Source: Rubrobacter aplysinae (GTDB lineage Bacteria; Actinomycetota; Rubrobacteria; Rubrobacterales; Rubrobacteraceae). From it: 64,000 nucleotides of DNA. Shown here piece after piece: positions 9,019-16,813 of the stretch. The stretch lies in NCBI RefSeq assembly GCF_001029505.1, contig NZ_LEKH01000008.1, forward strand, positions 62,001 through 126,000, given 5' to 3'. The notes under the pieces are model-generated. The model was not told where the DNA came from. It saw only the letters and a list, made by a program, of their open reading frames with translations, and did not search any database. The position numbers were made by a program, and so were the translations under genes. Within the stretch, counting starts at the first letter, position 1. Each line of letters begins with the position of its first letter.

Positions 9019-9870
9019 TTAGGCCCCGCCGGGGTACGCCTCCGGGCGGCGGTTCAGGAGCGAGGGGAACTCGGTGCGGAAGCGCCGCAGGTATTCGATG
9101 TCGAGGTCCGCGAGGGCGTAGCCGTCGCGGTCCGGGCAGGTGGCGAGCACCGTACCCCAGGGGTCCACGATCATGGACCGCCCGTAGGTCCAGCGACCGT
9201 CGGCCTTCTGTCCCCACTGGGCCGGGGCGATCACGTACGCTTGGTTCTCGACGGCCCGGGCGCGGAGCAGTAGCTCCCAGTGGTCCTTGCCGGTCTGGAG
9301 GGTGAAAGCCGCCGGTACCGCCAGCGCCTCCGCCCCGTCCAGCGCGAGCGAGCGGTAAAGCTCCGGGAAGCGCACGTCGTAGCAGACGGAGAGCCCGAGC
9401 CTCGCGCCTCCGGCGTCCGCCGTCACCACCTCCGAGCCGGGGGCCATAGAGGCGCTTTCAAGATACTCCCGGTCCGGGGCCTTCACGTCAAAGAGGTGGA
9501 CCTTGCGGTACACGGCGGTCAACGCGCCGGAAGGAGCGAAGAACGTGGAAGTGTTGTACATCTTCTCCGAGCCGCCGACGCTCTCCAGGATCGAGCCCCC
9601 GAGGAGGTACACGCCAAGCTCTCGGGCAAGACCGCCGAGGAAGTCGGTCGTGGGTCCGGGGACCGGCTCGGCGGCCTCCAGGTAGGCATTTTCGAGGCCG
9701 TGACAGCTCCACAACTCGGGGAGGGCGATGAGCCGCGCACCGGAGGCGGCGGCGGACCGGATCAGGGCCTCCGCGGTCGCCTTGTTCTCTTCCTTGTCCG
9801 GGGTGGACGACATCTGTATGGCCGCCGTCAGCATGTTGAGTCCCCTGTCTGTATCCGGCGTATCCGGCAT
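9019..9870 (-). CDS. Carbon-nitrogen hydrolase (nitrilase superfamily, omega-amidase-like)
   Basis: Cytosolic amidase of the nitrilase fold. The Glu-Lys-Cys triad is visible as LPEL (Glu52), VYRKVHLFD (Lys123) and SVCYDVRFPELYR (Cys163), numbered from the chosen start. The last motif is typical of the Nit1/Nit2 branch, which deaminates omega-amides of keto acids or deaminated glutathione. Start ATG at 9870 has GGGAGG five bases upstream; a frame seven codons longer lacks such a site. The N-terminus (MPDTPDTDRG) contains a 9-bp coding repeat. It converges with the permease gene, 8 bp apart. Confidence 0.92.
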   Translation of the reverse strand: MPDTPDTDRGLNMLTAAIQMSSTPDKEENKATAEALIRSAAASGARLIALPELWSCHGLENAYLEAAEPVPGPTTDFLGGLARELGVYLLGGSILESVGGSEKMYNTSTFFAPSGALTAVYRKVHLFDVKAPDREYLESASMAPGSEVVTADAGGARLGLSVCYDVRFPELYRSLALDGAEALAVPAAFTLQTGKDHWELLLRARAVENQAYVIAPAQWGQKADGRWTYGRSMIVDPWGTVLATCPDRDGYALADLDIEYLRRFRTEFPSLLNRRPEAYPGGA

Positions 9871-9893
9871 CCAGCCTCCCTGGTGATCCACAC

Positions 9894-9932
9894 TAAACCT
9901 TGTTACCTATAAACCTTGTTACCTACGGTAAC
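9894..9932. repeat. 16-bp perfect tandem repeat with overlapping palindrome upstream of the nitrilase gene
   Basis: TAAACCTTGTTACCTA occurs twice back to back (9894-9909, 9910-9925). The second copy runs into GTTACC-TAC-GGTAAC, a perfect 6-3-6 inverted repeat (9918-9932). The block starts 24 bp upstream of the nitrilase start codon, so it probably overlaps its promoter. Confidence 0.7.
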
Positions 9933-9990
9933 CCACGGTATCAGACTCCGGCGCTTCTCTGGAAATTAAGCGCCGGTTAGGTAGTCGGCG

Positions 9991-12069
9991 TTACGCTGGC
10001 GTCGTAGGGTCCGGCTCGCCGAGCACGGAGACCTCATACCCCGCCTTGCTCCGATATTTGACCCTGTACATCGCGGCGTCGGCCTCACTCAACAGATTCT
10101 CCGGGAGATACTTCTGGGCGCGGCCTGGCGGGACCACGGCGACCCCGAGGCTGACCGTGATCGAGGCCCGCCCGGCATCCTCCCCGAGATCCAGCGGCCC
10201 CTGCAAAGCTCCGATAATCCTCTCCGATAGGGCCGCGCTCTCGGTCTCGCCGGTGTTTTCCAGCATCAGGACGAACTCGTCTCCGCCCAGCCGGCAGATG
10301 GTGTCTCCCGGCCTCAAACACTCGCTCAGGCGTCCGGCGACTGCCCTGAGAAGCCTGTCTCCGGCCTCGTGGCCGCTACTGTCGTTGATCTTCTTGAAGT
10401 CATCCAGGTCCATGAAGAGTACGGAGACGGGCTCCTCGCGACGGCTGGCGCGGGCCAGGGCATTATCCAGCCTGTCCATAAAGAGGCTCCGGTTGGGCAG
10501 CTCCGTCAGAGAGTCGTGAAAGGCCCGGTAAGAAAGCTCCTCTTCGAGCATCCGGCGTTCGGTCACGTCGTTCTGGATGCCGACGAAGTTCGTCAGGTTC
10601 CCCGCAGCGTCCCGGACGGGGGCGACGTAGAGCTCATTGTAGAAAAAGGTGCCGTCTTTTCTGTAGTTGCGAATGGTGCATGAGTACTCCCGGCCGGCGG
10701 CTATGGCCTCGGCCAGGGCGGCTAGCTCCGGCTGCTCCCGGTCTTCACTCTGAAAGATCCGGCAGTTGCGCCCGAGTATCTCCTCCGGCTCGTAGCCACT
10801 CAACCTCTGGAAGGCGGGGTTTACGTAGATTATCGGGTTGTCTTCCAGGCTGGGATCCGTGATCAGCACCCCGTTAGAGCTGGCCTCTAGCGCCCGATCC
10901 TTCATCCGGCTCTGGGCCTCGGCCAACCGGCGCTCGGTAACGTCGATGGCGATACAAACCGCCCCCTCGACCCTGCCGGACTCCCCGAGTAACGGGGAGT
11001 AGCGAGTCTCGAAGTAGGAGCCGTGGTGCTCGACGGTATCCGCGACCTCCTCGCCCGCCAGCACCCGCCGGTTGTTCTCCAGTATCCTGGGCTCGTCGCG
11101 GTGCAGCTCGAAGACCGAATGGCCCACGACCTCGTTCTGTCCGGCTCCGAGCGCCGCGAGCCCCTGACCCTCGGATAAGGTAAAAACACCCTCCGAGTCC
11201 AGGGCAAACAGGACCACGGGCGCCCCGCTGGCGACGACCCGCCGCAGTTGCTCGCTCTCGCGCAGGCTCCTCTCCGCCTCCCGGCGCTCTGTGATGTCCC
11301 GGGCGTGCACGATCACGCCCTCCACGCCGGGCTCGTCCAGCAGGTAGGTCCCGACGCCCTCTATCCAGCGATAAGACCCGTCGGCCCCCAGGAAACGATA
11401 CTCCGTCGTATGCCCGAAGGGTCTGTCTGGCGGGTCGTCTGCCGGACCGTCCGGCGGTTCGCCAACCGCCTCGCCGGAGTCCAACCTGACGAGTGTCCGC
11501 CGGGTGTCTTCTACGACCCGGGGTAGGTCTTCGGGATGAATGTAGTCCAGGACGTTCATCCCGGCGGCGACGGACTCGGCCGGATCGTAGCCGTAGACCT
11601 CCTTGAAGGCCGGGTTCGCGTACAGCAACTTGCCCGTCGTGGAGACCAACTTGACTACCTCGAGAGAGCTTTCCACGATGGCCCGGAACCGCCGCTCGCT
11701 CTCGAAAAGGGCCCGGCGCGCCTCTAAGCGCCCGGTCACGTCCCGCGAGCTACACACTATCTCCGTCGCCCCGGACCCCGATATGGCGCTGGTGCAAACC
11801 GTCTCCAGCCAGCGCCAGGAGCCGTCCCGGCGCAGCCAGCGGAGCTCTAAAGGGAGACTCGCACCGGGCTCGCTCGTGGACTCGCGGAAAGCTCTCTCGC
11901 CCGCCGCCATGTCTTCAGGGTGGATAAAGTCCAGCACGCTCCAGCCGACCATCCCGTCGGCCGGGATACCGAGCACCCTCTCGGCTCCGGCGCTCTGGGC
12001 CACGACGATACCGCTGGCGTCAACGACCGTTACGAGGTCCCAGACCCCGCTCTCAAGCTCTCTACTCAC
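9991..12069 (-). CDS. Multi-PAS sensor diguanylate cyclase with a LOV-type domain
   Basis: A 692-residue sensor predicted to make c-di-GMP. Order: PAS (about 10-115), PAS (130-265), PAS (270-385), a LOV-like PAS (395-505), GGDEF (525-680). The cyclase core is intact: GGDEF at residues 595-599 with an RPGD inhibitory I-site five residues before it, so product feedback is expected. The fourth sensor has the blue-light signature GRNCRIFQ with the photoactive-type cysteine at Cys436, plus NYRKDG, FYNELYVAPV and VGIQNDVTER, which match flavin-contacting positions of LOV domains. No transmembrane segment is seen, so it should be cytosolic. No EAL or PilZ partner lies nearby. PAS ligands 1-3 are unknown. 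Confidence 0.93.
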   Translation of the reverse strand: MSRELESGVWDLVTVVDASGIVVAQSAGAERVLGIPADGMVGWSVLDFIHPEDMAAGERAFRESTSEPGASLPLELRWLRRDGSWRWLETVCTSAISGSGATEIVCSSRDVTGRLEARRALFESERRFRAIVESSLEVVKLVSTTGKLLYANPAFKEVYGYDPAESVAAGMNVLDYIHPEDLPRVVEDTRRTLVRLDSGEAVGEPPDGPADDPPDRPFGHTTEYRFLGADGSYRWIEGVGTYLLDEPGVEGVIVHARDITERREAERSLRESEQLRRVVASGAPVVLFALDSEGVFTLSEGQGLAALGAGQNEVVGHSVFELHRDEPRILENNRRVLAGEEVADTVEHHGSYFETRYSPLLGESGRVEGAVCIAIDVTERRLAEAQSRMKDRALEASSNGVLITDPSLEDNPIIYVNPAFQRLSGYEPEEILGRNCRIFQSEDREQPELAALAEAIAAGREYSCTIRNYRKDGTFFYNELYVAPVRDAAGNLTNFVGIQNDVTERRMLEEELSYRAFHDSLTELPNRSLFMDRLDNALARASRREEPVSVLFMDLDDFKKINDSSGHEAGDRLLRAVAGRLSECLRPGDTICRLGGDEFVLMLENTGETESAALSERIIGALQGPLDLGEDAGRASITVSLGVAVVPPGRAQKYLPENLLSEADAAMYRVKYRSKAGYEVSVLGEPDPTTPA

Positions 12070-12382
12070 GACGCCCGCCGGACTCTAGCCAGCCCAGAGG
12101 GCACGCCGCGGCACGCGTCGAGAGGCTTTTCACATTAATTCTGCGAGCTCTATAGAGCATAAAACCGGCGATCCTCCACGCAAAACGGTCATGCACGATG
12201 TCTTCCACCGTAATCGGGGACGTACACCTCGGGTGTGGTAGATATTACTGGAGCAATGAGACCGTCCCCGCTTGCTCCCCTAACGTACCCGCAACGTCTA
12301 TACGTTACGCGGAATGCGGGGGATCAGTAACCTGATGAACGCCCTCGAACGTTTACGCCACCGTTTTGGTTACCGTCTTACG
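12070..12382. other. Gene-free gap with a nested hairpin (12215-12270)
   Basis: The 313-bp gap lies between the ftcD stop and the diguanylate cyclase start, both on the minus strand. It contains a perfect 8-bp stem CGGGGACG (12215-12222) with CGTCCCCG (12263-12270) that encloses a second hairpin ACACC-TCG-GGTGT (12224-12236). There is no poly-T run. No coding frame or tRNA is evident. It could be a leader RNA structure of the cyclase gene or a weak terminator of ftcD. Confidence 0.45.
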
Positions 12383-13315
12383 CTACTCCCCGGAGGTAGT
12401 TCCGGAGGGACGGTCGGGGAGGCGCATCCGGTACTCCAGCACGTCCCCGGGCTCCAGAGCGGGGAGCGCGAGATGGTGGCGGGCCGTCTGGAGCAGCGCC
12501 TCCAGGGGCATGAGCCCTATGAGCTCTGTAGACTCAACCCGCGCCCCGCGCTCGGCGGCGAGCTCCCGCACGCGCTCTACGGCGGTCGGGAGCGAGGTCT
12601 TGGAGAGGTCCACGAGGTTCATCGAGACCTGGGCCTTTCCGGCGACCGGGAGGCCGATCGCCTTGACCCCGAGCATCCCACCGTCGCGTTCGCGCAGGCG
12701 GGCCGCAATGTCCCGCGCCACCCCCACGTCGGCGGTGTCGAGAAAAGCGTTGTAGGCGACGAGAAACGGCCTGGCCCCGACGACGACGGCGCCGAGCGCG
12801 GGATTCAGTTCGGCAGGGCCGTAGTCCGGCCTCCAGCCCTCTTCCCCGGCACGGGCCGCGAGACCCTCGTAGCCACCGCGCCGGATCTCGGCCAGGTTAC
12901 GACGGTGCGGGGCGGTGGCGGCCGACTCGTACAGGTACACGCCGAAGCCGAGCCCGCCGATCCTCTCCCCGGCCCGTCTGGCGAGCCGGGCCGCATCCTC
13001 CAGCGTCGCGCCTTCGAGCGGCACGAAGGGCAGCACGTCCAGCGAGCCGACCCGAGGGTGCTCGCCGGTCTGGGTGGAGAGGTCTATCTCTTCGGCGCAG
13101 GCCCGGGCAAGCGCGGTGGCGGCCTCCAGGAGCGGCTCCTCTTCCCCGGCCAGGGTGAGCACGCTCCGGTTGTGGTCCGCGTCGCTCGTGAGCCCGAGCA
13201 CGCGCACTCCGGGCACGGCGCGCACCCTTCCGGCGATGCGCTCCACCTTTGCAGGGTCCCGGCCCTCGCTAAAGTTCGGGACCGCCTCGAACAGGCGCGG
13301 CTGCCCTTCCGCCAT
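12383..13315 (-). CDS. ftcD: Glutamate formimidoyltransferase
   Basis: This enzyme moves the formimino group of N-formimino-L-glutamate to tetrahydrofolate during histidine breakdown. The 310 residues cover only the transferase half; there is no cyclodeaminase domain. Landmarks are FEAVPNFSEGRD at the N-terminus, SDADHNRSVLTLAG, TGEHPRVGSLDVLPFVPL, and the late substrate-binding VSMNLVDLSKTSL and ELIGLMP. ATG start has GGAGGT upstream. No hut genes are adjacent; the next gene upstream is a GH15 enzyme only 16 bp away, so it may share that transcript. Confidence 0.94.
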   Translation of the reverse strand: MAEGQPRLFEAVPNFSEGRDPAKVERIAGRVRAVPGVRVLGLTSDADHNRSVLTLAGEEEPLLEAATALARACAEEIDLSTQTGEHPRVGSLDVLPFVPLEGATLEDAARLARRAGERIGGLGFGVYLYESAATAPHRRNLAEIRRGGYEGLAARAGEEGWRPDYGPAELNPALGAVVVGARPFLVAYNAFLDTADVGVARDIAARLRERDGGMLGVKAIGLPVAGKAQVSMNLVDLSKTSLPTAVERVRELAAERGARVESTELIGLMPLEALLQTARHHLALPALEPGDVLEYRMRLPDRPSGTTSGE

Positions 13316-13331
13316 CAGCTACCTCCGCCTT

Positions 13332-15176
13332 TTACCCGAGCGCCCGGTCGAGCTTGGTGGCGGCGCTTATGAGACCGAGGTGGGTAAAGGCCTGGGGGAA
13401 GTTGCCCAGGGCCTCGCCGGAGCTGCCGACCTCCTCCGCGTAGAGCCCGAGGTGGTTGGAGTAGGAGAACATCTTCTCCAGGGCGAGCCGGGCCTCCTCG
13501 AGCCTGCCGGCCTGGGTGAGACACTCGACCAGCCAGAACGAGCACAGGCTGAAGCTGCCCTCCTCGCCCTCCAGGCCGTCCGGAGCCGAGTCACCCACCT
13601 CGTAGCGATCGACGAGGCTGTCGTGGGCGAGCTCTTCCTGGATGCGGTCCAGGGTCGAGAGCCAGCGCGGGTCGGTCGGGCCGACGAACTTCACGAGCGG
13701 CATCAGGAGCAGTGAGGCGTCCAGGGCGTCGGTGTCGTAGTGCTGGACGAAGCTCTCCCGCTCCGAGCTATAGCCTTCCGCCATGATCTGCTCGTAGATC
13801 CTGTCCCGCTCCGTTAGCCAGTTTCCCTCTCCGGCCGGGAGCCCGCGCTGGCGCGCGATACGCCCGGCCCTCTCCAGGGCGACCCAGCTCATGAGCTTCG
13901 AGGAGACGAAGTGCTGGCGGCCGCCCCGGACCTCCCACATCCCCTCGTCCGGCTGGTCCCAGTTCTCCGAAAGCCAGTCCAGCAGCCGACGCAGCCGCTG
14001 CCACAGGTCGTAGTCCAGGGGCGCGCCGTGCTTGTTGTACAGATACGCCGCGTCCAGGACCGCGCCGTAGATGTCGAGCTGGAGCTGACCGTGGGCGTCG
14101 TTGCCGACCCGCACGGGCCTGGACTCCCGGTATCCCTTGAGGTGCGTTAGCTCCTCTTCGGGTATCTGGGAGCGGCCGTCTATGCCGTATAGCGGCTGCA
14201 GGAGCCCCTCCGCGGAGCCGTCGCCGCAGCGGTCGCGGAGGTAGTTCATGAAGCTCCCGGCCTCCTCGTTGAATCCGAGCGCGATCAGGGCGTACAACGC
14301 GAATCCCGCGTCGCGGAGCCAGGCGTAGCGGTAGTCCCAGTTGCGCTCGCCTCCGAGGCTCTCTGGTAGGCCCATCGTGGGCGCGGCAACCAGGGCGCCG
14401 GTCGGCGCGTAGACCATGAGCTTCAGCATGAGGGCGGAACGGTATATCTCCTCGCGCCAGCGACCGTGGTAGGTGCACTTGGAGATCCAACCTCGCCAGT
14501 AGTCGAGCGTATCCTGCAGTAGCTCCTCAAAGCTTTGCTCCAAAAGCGCGGCTTCCGGCCCCTCACCGTCCTCTAGCTCTGAAAGAACGAAGGTCGCGCT
14601 CTCGTCGCTTTTCAGGGAGAACCGGGCCCGGGCGCTGCCTCCTGTATCGCCACCTCCGCCTTCCGAGAGGGGTACGTCGGCAGAGAGCCCGAGGCGCAGC
14701 CCGGCCCCCTCGAACACGAGCCCGCTCTCTCCGGAGGTGAGGCTATGGTCGGCGCGGGCGTAGTCGAAGGCCGGGCTGCACTCGACGTCGAGCGTCATCT
14801 CGCCCCGGACGCAGCGCACGTTGCGGATCAGGCGGTGCCGGTCATCCTCCCGCTCGGGTACGGGCATGAAGTCCAGTATCTCGACCACGCCCTCGGGTGA
14901 GAGAAAGCGGGTCAGCAACACGTTCGTGTTCGGCAGATATAGCTGCTGGCTGCGGGCGTACTCGGTGGGCCGCAGGGAGAAATGCCCGCCCTTCTCGTCG
15001 TCAAGGATAGAGCAGAACACGCTCGGGGAGTCGAAGGCCGGCAGGCACAGCCAGTCTATGGTCCCTTCCGCCCCGACGAGCGCGGCGGTGTGCAAGTTCC
15101 CTATCACTCCGTGATCCTCTATCGGCAGATAACCCAAGGTCCCCCCGCTCGTATCCCGATTCTGTCCCTGGGGCAC
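13332..15176 (-). CDS. Glycoside hydrolase family 15 protein (glucoamylase/trehalase-like)
   Basis: An inverting alpha-glucosidase-type enzyme. The 614 residues show the two-part GH15 layout: an N-terminal beta-sandwich opening YLPIEDHGVIGNLHTAALVG and a catalytic (alpha/alpha)6 barrel. In the barrel, GERNWDYRYAWLRDAGF and GMWEVRGGRQHFVSSKLMSW are the usual substrate-site motifs. This branch, common in actinobacteria, includes trehalases as well as glucoamylases, so trehalose is a plausible substrate. There is no signal peptide. The frame opens at GTG 15176 without an obvious ribosome site; TTG at 15137, preceded by a GGGGGG run, is a good alternative. It shares a divergent promoter region with the PucR-HTH gene. 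Confidence 0.93.
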   Translation of the reverse strand: MPQGQNRDTSGGTLGYLPIEDHGVIGNLHTAALVGAEGTIDWLCLPAFDSPSVFCSILDDEKGGHFSLRPTEYARSQQLYLPNTNVLLTRFLSPEGVVEILDFMPVPEREDDRHRLIRNVRCVRGEMTLDVECSPAFDYARADHSLTSGESGLVFEGAGLRLGLSADVPLSEGGGGDTGGSARARFSLKSDESATFVLSELEDGEGPEAALLEQSFEELLQDTLDYWRGWISKCTYHGRWREEIYRSALMLKLMVYAPTGALVAAPTMGLPESLGGERNWDYRYAWLRDAGFALYALIALGFNEEAGSFMNYLRDRCGDGSAEGLLQPLYGIDGRSQIPEEELTHLKGYRESRPVRVGNDAHGQLQLDIYGAVLDAAYLYNKHGAPLDYDLWQRLRRLLDWLSENWDQPDEGMWEVRGGRQHFVSSKLMSWVALERAGRIARQRGLPAGEGNWLTERDRIYEQIMAEGYSSERESFVQHYDTDALDASLLLMPLVKFVGPTDPRWLSTLDRIQEELAHDSLVDRYEVGDSAPDGLEGEEGSFSLCSFWLVECLTQAGRLEEARLALEKMFSYSNHLGLYAEEVGSSGEALGNFPQAFTHLGLISAATKLDRALG

Positions 15177-15250
15177 ATATTAGCTCGGCGGCCCGCGTTT
15201 TGCGGCCGGAGCCCGGATCTCACTCCTCTCGCAGGCTCCCGTAGCTCCCA

Positions 15251-15284
15251 TATAATGTGGCTTAATGTAGCTTGATGCGGCTGT
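15251..15284 (+). promoter_or_regulatory. -10 box followed by a 10-bp tandem repeat
   Basis: TATAAT at 15251-15256 is followed by three 10-bp units: ATGTGGCTTA, ATGTAGCTTG and ATGCGGCTGT (15255-15284). They lie 60-90 bp before the HTH gene at 15345, so they are probably in the early transcribed leader. No clear -35 is seen. Confidence 0.5.
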
Positions 15285-15344
15285 TATGGCTGACGTGGCG
15301 CGGAGGCGGTCTCAGAATGTCCCCGGACCTGTAGAGGAGAGCGA

Positions 15345-15665
15345 TTGCCGGATATCGGCTCCCTGTTGCAAGAGCTCGCGCGCTCTCCGAGCCTGGAGCC
15401 TTTCCAAAGGCTTCTGGACCCGCTGATCTCCCACGACCGCGAGCGCGGCGGCGACCTCCTCCGGACCCTCACCGTCTTCTTCGAGTGCTCGGAGAACGCC
15501 AGCGAGGCCGCGGACAGGCTCTTCTTGCACCGCAACAGCGTCCCCTACCGGCTGGAGCGCGTCCGGGAGCTTACCGGGCTAGACTACAGGGACAACCTGG
15601 ACAGGCTGGCCCTGAGGCTGGCTCTGCTGGCGCTGCACGAAGAGACCGACGAGGAGGACAAATGA
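15345..15665 (+). CDS. Stand-alone PucR/CdaR-type helix-turn-helix protein
   Basis: A 106-residue protein corresponding only to the C-terminal DNA-binding end of PucR/CdaR regulators. The diagnostic stretch is LLRTLTVFFECSENASEAADRLFLHRNSVPYRLERVRELTGLD (about residues 38-80). The effector domains of normal family members (over 300 residues) are absent, and the short upstream gap leaves no room for a decayed copy. TTG start has GAGGAG upstream. Its stop overlaps the start of the Mop-like gene (ATGA), so the two are translationally coupled. A role in molybdate regulation is inferred from context only. Confidence 0.85.
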   Translation: MPDIGSLLQELARSPSLEPFQRLLDPLISHDRERGGDLLRTLTVFFECSENASEAADRLFLHRNSVPYRLERVRELTGLDYRDNLDRLALRLALLALHEETDEEDK

Positions 15666-15886
15666 GCAGGATGAGCGCGCGAAACCGGATGCCCGGGACG
15701 GTAAACGAGGTGGTCAAGGGAGACACCACGGCGAAGGTCTCGCTCCAGGTCGGGGACAACCACATCGTGTCCCTGATCACGCGCGAGAGCGCCGACGAGC
15801 TAGGTCTCGAGCCCGGCCAGCGGGTCGTCGCGCTGGTAAAGGCCACCGACGTGATGCTCATGACCGAGGATGGCGAGACGGCCTAA
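15662..15886 (+). CDS. Molybdopterin/molybdate-binding (TOBE/Mop) protein
   Basis: A 74-residue single Mop domain: MPGTVNEVVKGDTTAKVSLQVGDNHIVSLIT, then DELGLEPGQRVVALVKATDVMLMT. Molbindins of this size bind molybdate or tungstate oxyanions as oligomers and store or sense them. The same fold forms the ligand domain of ModE regulators. Coupling to an upstream HTH-only gene makes the pair look like a ModE split into two polypeptides. It converges with modB, whose stop lies 21 bp downstream. Confidence 0.9.
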   Translation: MSRMSARNRMPGTVNEVVKGDTTAKVSLQVGDNHIVSLITRESADELGLEPGQRVVALVKATDVMLMTEDGETA

Positions 15887-15907
15887 AGACACCGCCTGAA
15901 GCAAAGG

Positions 15908-16783
15908 CTATAGCCGGGTCGTCTCGGCCCTGAGCAGATACCTGACGGTGAAGATCACGGCGAAGGCGAACCCGAGCACCAGCACGGATAGCGCGACGGC
16001 GGCGTCCAGGTCGCCCTGGAACACGGCGTAGATCGCGAGCGGCACCGTCTGGGTAACGCCCGGAAGGCTGCCCGCGAACACTATAGTCGCCCCGAACTCC
16101 CCGAGCGCCCTGGCCCAGGCCGTGATCGCACCCGCGACCAGCGCCGGGAATGCGAGCGGCACCGTCACCCGGAAGAAGGCCGCTAGCCGGTCGGCCCCGT
16201 CCACGAGCGCCGCCTCCTCAACGCTGCGCTCGACCCCGGCGAAGCCCGTGGCGGCCTGCCGCACGTAGAACGGCGCGGCGACGAAGAGCTCGGCCATCAC
16301 GACGGCGACCGTGGTAAAGCTGACCGTTATCCCGAGGGCCGAGAGCGGCTCCCCCACGAGCCCGAACCTCCCGAAGGCGAGGAGCAGCGCGATCCCGGCC
16401 GCCGAGGGCGGCAGGACTATCGGGAGCTCTATAAGGGCGTTCAGGGCCCGGCTTCCGGGGAACTCGTACCGGGCAAGCAGATACGCCGCCGGGGTTCCGA
16501 GTAGGATCAGGATCGCCATCGTGGCCGCCGTGGTCTTCAGGCTCAGGGCCAGCGCCTGTAGCGCGACGGGCGAGGCCATCGCGCCCCACGCGTTCTCGCT
16601 CACCGTCCACACCACTAGGCTCACGAGCGGCAGCGCTATGAACCCCGCCAGCAGCCCGAGCGCGGCTATCGCGAGCCCGCCGGCGATCCCCTCACGCCGT
16701 AAGAGAGCCCCGGACAGCCCCCGCTTCCGCCGCTTACGCAGCTTTCGTGGATTGTCCCGCTCGCGCCTCTCGCCTTTTTTCAA
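15908..16783 (-). CDS. modB: Molybdate ABC transporter permease
   Basis: Membrane subunit of the ModABC importer. It has 291 residues: a very basic cytosolic N-tail (MKKGERRERDNPRKLRKRRKRG) and about six transmembrane helices. The EAA-type loop that docks to the ATPase is seen as EEAALVDGADRLAAFFRVTVP near residue 190, and the family segment ARALGEFGATIVFAGS follows. It lies 30 bp downstream of modA. The cognate ATPase modC is not in this window, so a ModC encoded elsewhere must serve it. Confidence 0.94.
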   Translation of the reverse strand: MKKGERRERDNPRKLRKRRKRGLSGALLRREGIAGGLAIAALGLLAGFIALPLVSLVVWTVSENAWGAMASPVALQALALSLKTTAATMAILILLGTPAAYLLARYEFPGSRALNALIELPIVLPPSAAGIALLLAFGRFGLVGEPLSALGITVSFTTVAVVMAELFVAAPFYVRQAATGFAGVERSVEEAALVDGADRLAAFFRVTVPLAFPALVAGAITAWARALGEFGATIVFAGSLPGVTQTVPLAIYAVFQGDLDAAVALSVLVLGFAFAVIFTVRYLLRAETTRL

Positions 16784-16813
16784 AGTCTTTCAGTCCCCGG
16801 CAGCCGGGCGAAG

